Shown here: one piece after another, positions 31,747 through 41,862 of the stretch | Position numbering within the stretch: position 1 is the stretch's first letter | How the letters are laid out: the number at the start of each line of letters is the position of its first letter | Source: Sesamum alatum | Taxonomy: Eukaryota > Streptophyta > Magnoliopsida > Lamiales > Pedaliaceae | Assembly (NCBI GenBank): GCA_034509735.1 | Contig: JACGWO010000002.1 | Location: forward strand, 23,855,636-23,919,635 | Direction of reading: 5' to 3' | Length of the DNA: 64,000 bases | The notes under the pieces: generated by a model | Told to the model about the DNA's origin: nothing | The model's input: only the letters and a program-made list of their open reading frames with translations | Database searches by the model: none | Position numbers and translations under genes: made by a program

Positions 31747-34700
31747 ATACGAGTTTTTGGGTGAGCCCTAACATCCTTTTAGATCTGTCCCTGACAATCT
31801 GGATGCCTAGGATGTAGGATGCTTCACCCAAGTCCTTCATGGAAAACTTGGTTGACAGCCATGCTTTCGTGTTTCCTAACATTCTGACGTCATTTCCAAT
31901 GAGCAGAATGTCATCCACGTAAAGCACTAGGAACACTATGGAGCTCCCACTGACCTTCTTGTATACACAAGGGTCGGATTCGTTTTTGATGAAGTCATAA
32001 CCCTGTATTACCTCATCAAATCGAATGTTCCAACTCCGGGAAGCTTGTTTGAGGCCATAGATGGACTTCTGGAGACGACAGACTTTCTGTTCTTCTCCAG
32101 CGACCGTGAAACCCTCCGGCTGATCCATATAGATCTCTTCTTCAACGAAGCCGTTGAGGAAGGCCGTTTTCACGTCCATCTGCCATATTTCATAGTCATA
32201 CCATGCTGCTATGGCAAGCAGGATCCGAATGGATTTAGCCATGGCTACTGGCGAGTAGGTATCCTCAAAATCGACCCCGGGTCGTTGAGTGTATCCCTTA
32301 GCTACAAGCCTAGCCTTGAAGGTAGTGACCTCTCCATCAACGCCGAGTTTGCGCTTGTAGACCCACTTACAGCCCACTGGCTTAACACCTTTCGGTGGAT
32401 CTACAAGTCTCCAAACTTGGTTCTCGCTCATGGAGTCCATTTCGGTTTTCATGGCCTCAAGCCATCTCCCAGAGTCGATGTCTGACATCGCTTCCCCGTA
32501 TGTCTTAGGATCGTTATCCAGAAGATCGGTCGCACCTAGAAATCCATATCTCACTGGAGGTCTGGATTCTCTAGTGGACCTTCGGAGAACGGGAACGTTA
32601 GTGGTAACTGTGGGCGCTGACTGTATCGGAGCCGGCGGTTCAGGGGCCGGGGCTGGCCTGCCTTGAGGTTGTCCTTCATGCCTAGCATGTTGGACTTCTC
32701 TAGGTAGGTCAGTCCTCCTAGTGTCTATCCTAAATCCTCTAGGTGAGGTTTCCGCGACTGTTTCTGATGACTGAGTTCCATCACTTGATTCCTCAAGGAT
32801 CAGCTCATCAGGTTGGATATCCTCCGGGAAGCCTTGCTCCAAGAATACTGCATTCCTTGAAACAAATACCTTTTGTTCCAAAGGGTCATAAAAGTAATAA
32901 CCCGCAGTTTCTTTAGGGTATCCAACGAACCTGCATAGGCTAGACCTGGATTCTAGCTTATCTCCCACTAACCTCTTGACGTATGCGGGGCTACCCCACA
33001 CTTTCAAGTAGTTGTAGGATGCAGGCTTGCCGTGCCATATCCCATATGGCGTTTGGGTCACTACACTAGTAGGCGCCAAATTCAATAACTTGGCTGCCGT
33101 TTCTAATGCATAACCCCAAAACGATAGGGGCAATTTGGTAAAACTCATCATGGAACGAACCATGTCCAACAGGGTTCGGTTCCTCCTTTCAGAGACGCCA
33201 TTTAGCTGTGGTGTTCCGGGAGGTGTCCATTCTGATATTATACCATGTTCCTTTAGATAATCTAGGAATTCGGCACTAAGGTATTCACCGCCTCGGTCTG
33301 ACCGTAGGACTTTAATTTTGCAGTTGGTTTGATTCTCCACTTCAAGTCTGAATTCTTTAAACCTCTCAAGAGCTTCAGACTTGTACCTCATCAGGTAAAC
33401 ATAACCATACCGTGAATGATCATCGGTGAAGGTTATGAAGTAGGAGAACCCACCTCGGGCCTGCGTCCTTAGTGGTCCACACACGTCTGTATGGACCAAG
33501 TCCAACAGACCTGTGGCAAGCCTGCTTTGTCCTACAAAGGGCTTCTTGGTCATTTTCCCTCTTAGACAAGATTCACAAGTTGGTAGATCACTCAAGTCCC
33601 CAACCTCTAGGTTCTTTGAGTCTACCAACCTTTTCATCCTATCTTGGGATATGTGACCTAGCCTAGCGTGCCACAGACGTGCGTTCCCGTTATTATCTAA
33701 TTTCCGTTTGTGTTGAGCGTTAAGAACGAAATTTGTTTGTTGCAAGATATAGAGCCCATTATGTAATGTACCAAGTAGATGAGCAATTCCACACCTCATC
33801 AAATAAAAGCAATTTTTATTGATTTTAAACTCATAACCATTATTGTCTAACAATGGAATGGAAATGATGTTTTTAATCATACTGGGTACAAAATAAACTT
33901 GCTCCAATTCTATGCTAATGGTATCACTAATAACTAAAGTGGCGGATCCTACTGCTTCTGCCGAGATGGCCTTGCCATTTCCGAGCTTCAGGATCATGTC
34001 CCCGCTACTTAGTTTTCTGCTTCTTTTCAACACCTGCAAATCATTGCAAATGTGAGCTCCACAGCCGGTATCCAATACCCAAGAGGCAGAATTAGTGACC
34101 ATGTTAACCTCAATCACAAATATACCTTGGTTTGAGAAGAGTTTGGGGCACTCTCTCTTCCAATGCCCTTTCTCACGGCAGTTGATACATATGTCATATG
34201 CCTTCGACTGTTGCTTGGAGACAACCTTTCCCTTTCCTTTGCCTTTCCCCTCTTTGGCAATGGGAACACTCTGAGTGTTCGTAGCTGCTATGACTGCCTT
34301 TCCCTTCCCTTTCTTCCTTTTCCAACGTCCGGCGCCCTTGCCTTTCGTCTTGGAAGTAGAAGCACCTCCAAACAATACCGAAGGCGTGGACTTCTTAGTC
34401 GTTGCCTCGTATTGCACCAACATATTGATCAACTCATGAATACCCTTCTCAAGTGCATTCATGTTGTAGTTGACAATAAATTGATCAAAGGAGGGTGGGA
34501 GTGACTGAAGGATCACATCTATGTACGTTTCGTTATCGAGACCTGCCTTTAGGTCCTCGAGCTTTTCCACTAGGGTAAGCATTTTAACCCCATGTTCTTG
34601 TACAGAGGATCCTTCTGTCATTTTAGTTCCAAAGAACGCCTTGGTCGCGACATACCTAGTATGCCGGTCCGGGACTGCATAGCAATCCTTAAGGCGAGCC

Positions 34701-34987
34701 ATTATGGAAGGGACATCGTCTAGCCTTTCATATTGCTTCTGAATCTCATTGGTCATCGAAGCAAGTATGATGCTACGAACCTTCCGGTTATCCTTATGCC
34801 AAGTCTCGAACGTCTCACGTTCCTCTGGCGTGGATCCTTCCGGTAAGGTCCTAGGGAGAGGCTCGTCCATGACGTAGCCTTGGTTCTCATAATCCAGGAC
34901 TATCCTGAGATTGCGCAACCAGTCGTTGTAGTTGGTTCCATTAAATTTGTTTGTCTCAAGAATGGTTGAAAGTGGGTTCTTAGACAT
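31643..34987 (-). CDS. Element F Gag-Pol polyprotein (Gag, protease, integrase, RT)
   Basis: The 1114-codon frame starts at ATG 34987 (MSKNP, shared by every gag start in the window). Gag spans about residues 1-260 with Lys/Gly-rich repeats at 215-255. The CCHC knuckle is C267-C270-H275-C280. The aspartic protease has DTG at 306-308. The pre-integrase HHCC is H440, H445, C471, C474. The integrase catalytic triad is D501, D564, E600, with 35 residues between the last two. RT runs from about 857, with DVKTAFLNG at 938-946, YGLKQ at 977-981 and catalytic YVDD at 1023-1026 (31910-31921). After about residue 1078 the frame is wrong: an A5 run (T5 at 31754-31758) has one base too many or two too few, so the last 36 residues are spurious and RNase H lies in another frame. 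Apart from that, a complete copia Gag-Pol. Confidence 0.95.
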   Translation of the reverse strand: MSKNPLSTILETNKFNGTNYNDWLRNLRIVLDYENQGYVMDEPLPRTLPEGSTPEERETFETWHKDNRKVRSIILASMTNEIQKQYERLDDVPSIMARLKDCYAVPDRHTRYVATKAFFGTKMTEGSSVQEHGVKMLTLVEKLEDLKAGLDNETYIDVILQSLPPSFDQFIVNYNMNALEKGIHELINMLVQYEATTKKSTPSVLFGGASTSKTKGKGAGRWKRKKGKGKAVIAATNTQSVPIAKEGKGKGKGKVVSKQQSKAYDICINCREKGHWKRECPKLFSNQGIFVIEVNMVTNSASWVLDTGCGAHICNDLQVLKRSRKLSSGDMILKLGNGKAISAEAVGSATLVISDTISIELEQVYFVPSMIKNIISIPLLDNNGYEFKINKNCFYLMRCGIAHLLGTLHNGLYILQQTNFVLNAQHKRKLDNNGNARLWHARLGHISQDRMKRLVDSKNLEVGDLSDLPTCESCLRGKMTKKPFVGQSRLATGLLDLVHTDVCGPLRTQARGGFSYFITFTDDHSRYGYVYLMRYKSEALERFKEFRLEVENQTNCKIKVLRSDRGGEYLSAEFLDYLKEHGIISEWTPPGTPQLNGVSERRNRTLLDMVRSMMSFTKLPLSFWGYALETAAKLLNLAPTSVVTQTPYGIWHGKPASYNYLKVWGSPAYVKRLVGDKLESRSSLCRFVGYPKETAGYYFYDPLEQKVFVSRNAVFLEQGFPEDIQPDELILEESSDGTQSSETVAETSPRGFRIDTRRTDLPREVQHARHEGQPQGRPAPAPEPPAPIQSAPTVTTNVPVLRRSTRESRPPVRYGFLGATDLLDNDPKTYGEAMSDIDSGRWLEAMKTEMDSMSENQVWRLVDPPKGVKPVGCKWVYKRKLGVDGEVTTFKARLVAKGYTQRPGVDFEDTYSPVAMAKSIRILLAIAAWYDYEIWQMDVKTAFLNGFVEEEIYMDQPEGFTVAGEEQKVCRLQKSIYGLKQASRSWNIRFDEVIQGYDFIKNESDPCVYKKVSGSSIVFLVLYVDDILLIGNDVRMLGNTKAWLSTKFSMKDLGEASYILGIQIVRDRSKRMLGLTQKLVYGESPKEISNGQLQTRVPSYEAWDQVVQETVPAD

Positions 34988-36885
34988 TTTAAAATCTACA
35001 TGTTGAAAAACAACGCGCGATCAGCAGAAAGTAAAGACGGTGGTTTGATAAAAAAAAATAATTAAATGCTTGGTCTTTAGTCATTTAATCCTCCCACTAT
35101 TTATACGAAAACACGGTACTCTCAAACGTAGTTTTCGGGAAATCCTTTCCTAGTGGGCTTGGGATCCACAGCGATTTTTCCCATACCCCGCTTTTACGAT
35201 TCGCATGGAAAAGATCCTGTGGGAGGTATTCCATACCATTCTCGTTCCACGAGATTCCCAAGATTATTGCCTCACCCTTTTGCATGATCCCGAGGACTCC
35301 AAGCGAATCATGCTAATTAGGCGTTAGACCCGACCCAATCGACCGAGCCATGGACCCACTAGTACCCCCACGACTCGTGAGACAGGTAGCAGCAGCCCAT
35401 TTTCGTTCATGACATAGTGCAGCTTCTTTTAAGTACAATAACGTGCCACGACTCGTGAGACCACGCTATTGACCTAAAACAGCTTCCTCACTATGCCACG
35501 GATTGGAAGGCATGGACAAACTCCTAGAGTTCATGTCCACTTTATCTAGGGTCTAATATTTCAACATTGGTCCAACCAATGTGAGAGTAATAATGACCGA
35601 GATCTCATACTATATCCATACATTCATCCAAAAAATGCATAAATGAAATTCATCCATAGCAGTTATACATGATAAATAAAACCCATTCATCCATCACAAT
35701 AACCACATGCAAAATTAAAGCCTAGCACGCCCCTGTTGGATGATCACAAGCCCGAATCCTATGCGATCCACTGAGCCCGCAGTGGATCTATGGTCAATCT
35801 AGGGTTGGTCCTATACTATTACAATAATAGTAACCCAATCATCATTCTGATGGGCCTTGGTCTCTTTTTCTCTTTCTTCACTTCATGGAAAACGCCAAGG
35901 GACCTCCGGTCTATGCTCTCCATGTGGTCCTTCCTTCTTCTCCACCAATTACAAAAATGGAAACCTCACTCCTAGTCTACTCTCATTACATATTAAAAAA
36001 TAGAAACCCCAGCGAAAAACCCGGGGGAGTACATAAGGAGGGAGGTAGAAAGCCTTATTATTCCAAGGCACTAGAAAGAGAGAAGGAGAAAGCAGTTTAA
36101 AGAGGCACACAGGCCCAACAGAAAATTAAACCATACATTCGGTCTAGGGCTCGTGATCATCCATTTCCATCCAACACACATAATTACATGATCCAATCAC
36201 ATAATCATAATATTCCAACAACACATGATTTCCAATCACATCAATCCAAGATGAAAATAAATGAACATGTGCGTAACGTGTGAAAATAAAATATAAATAT
36301 TGGCAATGTAAATTTTTTTCGTTTTAGGAAAACCTTTCCTCATTATTTTAAGTAAAATAACCCCGGGATTCCAAATCCATTTATTTTACTCCTAAAATAA
36401 TGTCTTTAGGAATTTAGGAAAAATTGAACCCAAAAAAACGAATTTTTCAGAATTAATTCAAAATTAAAACTGAAAATAAATTTAAAAATAAAATTACACT
36501 AGGGTTTCAAAACCCTAGCCAAGGAGCCACCGGCCGCCGCCGCCTGCAGCAGTCGGCCGCCGGGCGCGCAGGGCAGCAGGCCCTGCCTGCCGCCTCTGCG
36601 CACGCGCAGGCACCGCCTTGCCGGGCGCGCGCGCGCAGGCCCCTGCCTGTGTGCGCGCGCGCCTGGCCGGCATCAGTCTGCGCGGCCTGGCGCATCGGCA
36701 GGCCGACGCGCGCGCAGGCTCCTTTGCCTGTGCGCGCACGCTGGCCTGCTGGCCACCGGCCGCGTCCCTGCGTCGCGCGCAGACGCGCACTAGGCGTGCC
36801 TGCCGGAAAAAGACTATGTGGGTGCACTGGGCGCAGACGCGCACTGGGCACTGGGCGCAGACGCGCACTGGGCGCAGACGCGCAC
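34988..36885 (-). other. Leader of element F, lacking a PBS
   Basis: The 1.9-kb leader carries palindromes CACGACTCGTG at 35369-35379 and 35447-35457 and the hairpin CCACTG-AGCCCG-CAGTGG at 35768-35785. A CpG-rich island runs from 36520 straight to the LTR at 36886. In B and G about 220 bp of AT-rich DNA ending in the PBS separate island and LTR; here that segment is missing. Confidence 0.85.
36824..36885. repeat. 17-18 bp GC-rich tandem repeat abutting the F 5' LTR
   Basis: The phrase GCACTGGGCGCAGACGC occurs at 36824-36840 and recurs overlapping to 36885, with a short partial unit between. The last GCAC joins directly to TGAAAGATT of the LTR. Confidence 0.8.
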
Positions 36886-38881
36886 TGAAAGATTATGTGG
36901 ATCGTCCCGGGAAAAGCGCGAATGCGGAAGCGCGGTATAATTAAAAATTAAAACGGAATTTAAACATGCCTTTAAATTAAAAACACGTTTCAAAGGGTGT
37001 GCCTTTGAAATTTTCCCGGGCATTCGGTGTATCTCATGAACGTATAACATAAAATAAATCATGGAGGCCATAGGGTTGAAAATTAAAGAGGGACGAAAAT
37101 TTAAAACGAGACCTACCCGTTGTCGTTTTCGTCTTCAACGGCTACACGCGTTGTTCCCCGTTTTGCACCAAGATCCCGTCTTTGAGACCCTCTAATTCGT
37201 GACACACGATCCACCCACGTATCTTGCACGTCGTGCTAGCAACGAACAAGTGTATAATTTTGGAGTGGATGAATCAATAACACATTATCAATTAATGGTA
37301 TTGATTCATCAAGATTCTAATGTTCCAAGAACAAAAGAATCAAGAAAACTATTTTCTTGAGAGAGAGAGAGAGAGGGGCGGACGAGAGAGATGGGAGAGA
37401 GAGAGAAACCGTGTGTGTGTGTTGTGTGTGTGTGTTGGAGTTTCATCATCATGTAAATTGTAGGATGCTAGGGGTTTATATAGAAGAGGAGTTTAATCCT
37501 CTTTAAACTCCTCTTTTAAGAACTCTAATTTGATTAGGATTTTGACCTAGTCAAAGTCCTAGTCAAACTAATGTTTTGACCTAGTCAAAACGATCCTAGC
37601 CATCCATCTCTCCCATTAATCTCAACCGTTGATTTAATTTAATTTAATGGAAATATTTAAAACCTATTTAAATATTTCCAAGAGGCTAAAATAAATATAA
37701 ATATTATTTAAGCCCATTAAATAAATCCCTTTGATAAATCCAATTTATCAATTTAATTCCTTCTATCAAATAGAAAGAATTATTTCTCCAAGAAAAATAA
37801 AGGTCCCGATTAAATCTAATTTAATCATTCCTTCACTCCAATATTTAATTCCAAATTAAATATTTAATTGTGTGTGGATAGTGTGTGACTCTTTAGGTTC
37901 ACCATTCAGCTAGACTTGGTCGGATTCCTAGAATCCGTCCGTTACCATGGGTGGCCATCTAGCAACGGTCCATGGCACTAGAGACTAGGTGAAATATTCA
38001 GGGATGAACATTTAGGCTCTAACAGTACGCTTGTCCTTTTGTCTTCGGTCTCATCACTTAGTGTCTAGGGCACGGATAACGCAGGCACCCATCTTGGACC
38101 TAAGTGTCGGTCTGTCCTCACTAAACGCCGCAAGGGAAACCTTCCCTTCTGTTCAGTCACTGTGGCCACAGTTTTAGGGACAAGACCTAGAGCATACATG
38201 AGACTCAACTGTCAAAACCTATTGACAGGAGACAGATCCTTTCTTGGAAACTACTGTCACTTTGCACACCAGGACTGCACTAGACATGGCTTATGACTAC
38301 CAAAGAGAATTCTGGCAATCTCTCACCATATCTAAGATACAGTTCTGATGTACAGGTAAACTCAGTAATTCCTCAAGTCAAAGGACTTGACCTGTACCGT
38401 TGGAACCGGGAATACTCGTCATACCTTGCAGACCATACTCAAGGTCCTCCGTAAGACGGTTCCCACGAGTCACCTCAGTCAGCTGCATCCTAGCAGGCTA
38501 ACCCACTAACACTGCTTAGACGATCCTCGTCACCCGTCGATGAAACACGACAGCAGATGCTTAGTGCAAGTCTCAAATGGAATCCCGGTACCCATTTTCG
38601 GGATTCCTTGACTTGGAGATTTCCGGACTGATTCGGGAAGACTGATTCCATGGACCTACCTCCAAGCGTAGTCCCAGTCCCCGAAATCGAATCTCAGTCC
38701 GTGGGCTCTGTTTGCGTAGTGAACAGATATGGAAAATAGGTGCAAGTGAACACAAACAAAGTAATGCCAAATGAAAATTCACTTCTTTATTCATTAATGA
38801 TTTATCAAAACACTTATAATTGTCTAGACATAGGTTACATATACCCGCCAAAATTGGCTTACATGGTCACCTATTCTAACA
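36886..38881 (-). repeat. 5' LTR of element F
   Basis: This 1996-bp LTR is nearly identical to the 3' LTR. Promoter elements are a TTGAC cluster at 37542-37589 and a TATA box at about 37475-37484. It is followed on its right by the target duplication GTCAC (38882-38886). Confidence 0.95.
37475..37589 (-). promoter_or_regulatory. Element F 5' LTR promoter
   Basis: The sense TATA box CTATATAAA is preceded by five TTGAC(C/T) hexamers within about 50 bp. This is the promoter that would drive genomic RNA of F. WRKY responsiveness is an inference from motif content only. Confidence 0.6.
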
Positions 38882-38886
38882 GTCAC

Positions 38887-39510
38887 CTTACCCTTCTTCC
38901 TCTTTTGGCGTCTGGCACCTTTGCCTTTCGCTATGGAGGTTGAAGCCTCTCCTACTAGTACCGACGGCGCAGATTTTGCAATCGTTGCCTCGTACTAGGC
39001 CAACATAATTACCAACCTATGAAGATCTTTTCTAAGCTCGTTCATGTTGATAATTAATGGTTCGTAGGAGGAAGGAAGAGACTGAAGGATCATGTCAATG
39101 TACGTCTCTAAGACTGACGTGGAGGTCTTTTGAGCTTCTCCACTAGGGATTGCATCATCCCTCCATGTTCTTTGTACCGACATCCCTTCCGTCATCTTAG
39201 CTCCAAACATGCCTTCGTTGCATTTTACCCCACATGCTGGTCCAAGACCATATAGACATGATGCAAACGAAGCATAGTTTGAGCCAACATCATTATATCC
39301 TACTTGCCGGTGGTCATCCTTCAACTTTTGAACGCCAAGCGTTGCCTTAGTTGTCGACCCCTCCGGCAAGGGCTGAGGAACGTCCTCATTCCGGTATGTG
39401 AGTTAAGGTTCTGGAAATCTAAGACCATCTTAAGATTTCGCAGTCAATTCGTGTAATTGGTTCCCTTTTAATGAGCCTCTTAGTGATGTGTTTGGTGGAT
39501 TCTTAGACAT
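38887..39510 (-). pseudogene. Decayed gag, first internal copy of G
   Basis: The ATG is at 39510 (MSKNP). The later frame at 39369-38995 retains LPEGST-, AKMTEG-, ILQSLP- and NELRKDLH-like pieces of Gag. The same disabling changes are found in B and in the second copy of G. F is inserted in its basic C-terminal part. Confidence 0.8.
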
Positions 39511-41848
39511 TCACAACAAATATGTAAAGCAGAAAATAATAAGTAGAGTGAAGTAATATTTTGGTTAAGTCTCGGTCTTTAGTCCTTAACCTCTCCCACT
39601 ATTTCTACGAAAAACACGGCACTCTCAAACGTTGTTTTCGGGAAATCCTTTCCTAGTGGGCTCGGGATCCACAGCGATCTCCCCCATACCCCGCTTTTAC
39701 GATTCGCATGGGAAAAGAACCCGTGGGAGGTATTCCATACCATTCTCGTTCCACGAGATTCCCAAGATAATTGCCTCACCCTGTCACGTGATCCCGAGGA
39801 CTCCAAGCGAATCACGTTTATTCAGGCGTTAGACTCGACCCAATCAACCGATTCATAGACTCACTGCTACCTCCACGACTCGTGAGACAGGTAACAGCAG
39901 TGTACTCATCGTTCGTGACAAAGTGCAGCTTCTTTTAAGCACGATAGTCGTGCCACGACTCGTGAGACCACGCTATCGACCTAAAAGATCTTCCTCACTT
40001 TTGCCATGGATGGAAGGCTTGGACAGACTCCCAGAGTCCTAGTCCATTTATTAAGGGTCTATATTTAACTTGGTTTAACCAAGTGAGAGTTTTGATAGAA
40101 CGAGACCTCATCACATATATTAAGTATTGCATTGGATGCGTTATGGCAGAAATATTCTAAGCGTGAATGTAACCATACATAAAGCATATAGAATAATCAT
40201 AAGCAATTAATATGCATCGCATGCGAAATAAAGCCTAGCACGCCCCTGTAGGATGATCACAAGCCCAAACCTATGCGACCCACTGAGCCCGCAGTGGATC
40301 TATGGTCAATCTAAGGGTAGGCCCTACACTATTACAAGATTTAATAACCCATTACATGCAATCGGCCTTGTAAGTCCTCTTTAACTTCTTGCGCTCTCCA
40401 TCATGGGCCTACACCGGGCTTCTTCTCCATGGATCCTCCGTGGGCCATCTGATGGCAACCTCCATGGGCCTCCAACACCTTGGGCTTGTCTTCTCTTGCA
40501 GCTTTTATTTACAAAAAGAAATAAAACCTCACCACTAATTCTACTCTCATTACATCATAAAATAAGAAAACCCCAATTAAATATTTGGGGGGAGTACATT
40601 AGGAGGGAGAGAGAAAGCCTTATTATTCCAAGGCACTAGAAGAGAGACAGAGAGGAAAATAAAGAGGCACACAGGCCACAAACCCAACAAATAAATGTAA
40701 ATAAACCATACATGCGGTCTAGGGGTTTTGTGATCATCCTTTGTCAAATCAATTAACACAAATAGCACAAATACATATCCCACGTAAAATATGCTATACC
40801 AACATCCATGATAATCCATACCATAAAATAAATGCATAAACTACATGTAAAATATTCACACCAAACATTGGATAATAGTGCAACCTATGCACAACGATTT
40901 TTGTTGGAAAAACCTTTTCCATAATTAACAAGGCAACATTAATTCTATGAAATATAAAATCTCAACCAAAATTAAAATGCCCCAAGTTAATTAATTCAGA
41001 AAAATTCCCAGAATTATACAGAAAAATTAAATTTTCTGAAACACAAAAATCAACAATTCAAGAATATGCCCATTTATTCAAGAATTCCAAAATCCAACAA
41101 TTTGCGCAATATTAATACATGTCAAGATCTACTCATACTCAAGCCATAAAATAACCATGATGTCCAACATCATAAAACGCAGAAATTATTGCGAAATTTC
41201 ACATGTGAATTTTGATCATTGGTGCAACCATTGCAAAAATTAAATCTTGTTAGGAAACCCTTTCCTCATCAACCAGGCAATATTTATTTAGGAAATTCCA
41301 AATCTCAAAAAATAAATATTCTAAGTCAAAGGGTTCAGAATAATGCAGAAAATATCATAAAAATAATTCAGTAAAAATAGTTTTGAAAAACGAGCCAAAA
41401 CGGGAGAGAAACGGAAAACAGCACAGCCGGCCGGCCAGGCGCGCGCGCCCGCGCGCAGGCTCCTCTGCCTGCGCGCCTAGCGCGCGCCGGCGCCCATGCC
41501 TGCGCAAGCGGCCGCGCGCGCGCGCTGTCCGCGCACGCTGGGCGCGCGTAGGCCCCTGCCTGCAAGCGCGCCCGGCCGCGCCCCTGTGCGCGCGGCCAGC
41601 GTGCTGCTACTGCCGGTTCGCCGTTTTTCACTCCTTTTCGACTTTTTCATGCTATTTTCTGAACCGCAAGATAAATTCAACCCTAGAACATGTATTAACA
41701 CATTCAAGAAAATCAAGATCCAAAATCCCATGCAAAATTAAACGCCAATAAATATCTACGATAAACATGCTATAAACGTAAATTAAAACACGTTTATCAT
41801 GCTTAAACGCACATAGCACATAGAATTCTAGGCCTATACACCGAACCG
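39511..41848 (-). other. Leader of G, first internal copy
   Basis: Palindromes CACGACTCGTG are at 39874-39884 and 39954-39964 (80 nt apart). The CCACTG hairpin is near 40280. A CpG-rich island lies at about 41420-41605, followed by about 240 bp of AT-rich DNA to the PBS. ORFs in the island are low-complexity and not called. Confidence 0.75.
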
Positions 41849-41861
41849 GGCTCTGATACCA
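41849..41861 (-). other. Primer-binding site of G, first internal copy
   Basis: Sense TGGTATCAGAGCC next to the middle LTR. The same LTR has a polypurine tract on its other side. Confidence 0.92.
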
Positions 41862-41862
41862 C

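Larger units (their letters stand above)
28919..38881 (-). mobile_element. Element F: young, nearly autonomous Ty1/copia element
   Basis: This full-length 9963-bp element is on the - strand: 5' LTR 36886-38881 (1996 bp), leader, gag-pol 34987-30934, polypurine tract 30918-30933, 3' LTR 28919-30917 (1999 bp). The 5-bp target duplication is GTCAC. By eye the LTRs differ by about two substitutions and four small indels, so insertion is recent. The domain order Gag-PR-IN-RT-RNase H is the copia order. Sequence style suggests the Tork/Angela side of the copia tree, but that placement is unconfirmed. Two defects are seen: one frameshift in pol and no primer-binding site next to the 5' LTR. There is no env-like gene. 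Confidence 0.96.

Noticed and set aside
36507..36944. Overlapping Arg/Ala/Cys-rich ORFs in the GC islands (also near 8613-9013, 21322-21718, 41368-41751, 49050-49427)
   Set aside because: GC-rich repeats lack stops in several frames on both strands. Translations are low complexity, differ between copies and match no domain.
28919..38881. Element F as an endogenous virus
   Set aside because: It has Gag-Pol in copia order, no envelope, movement or coat-type gene, and a standard LTR retrotransposon layout.
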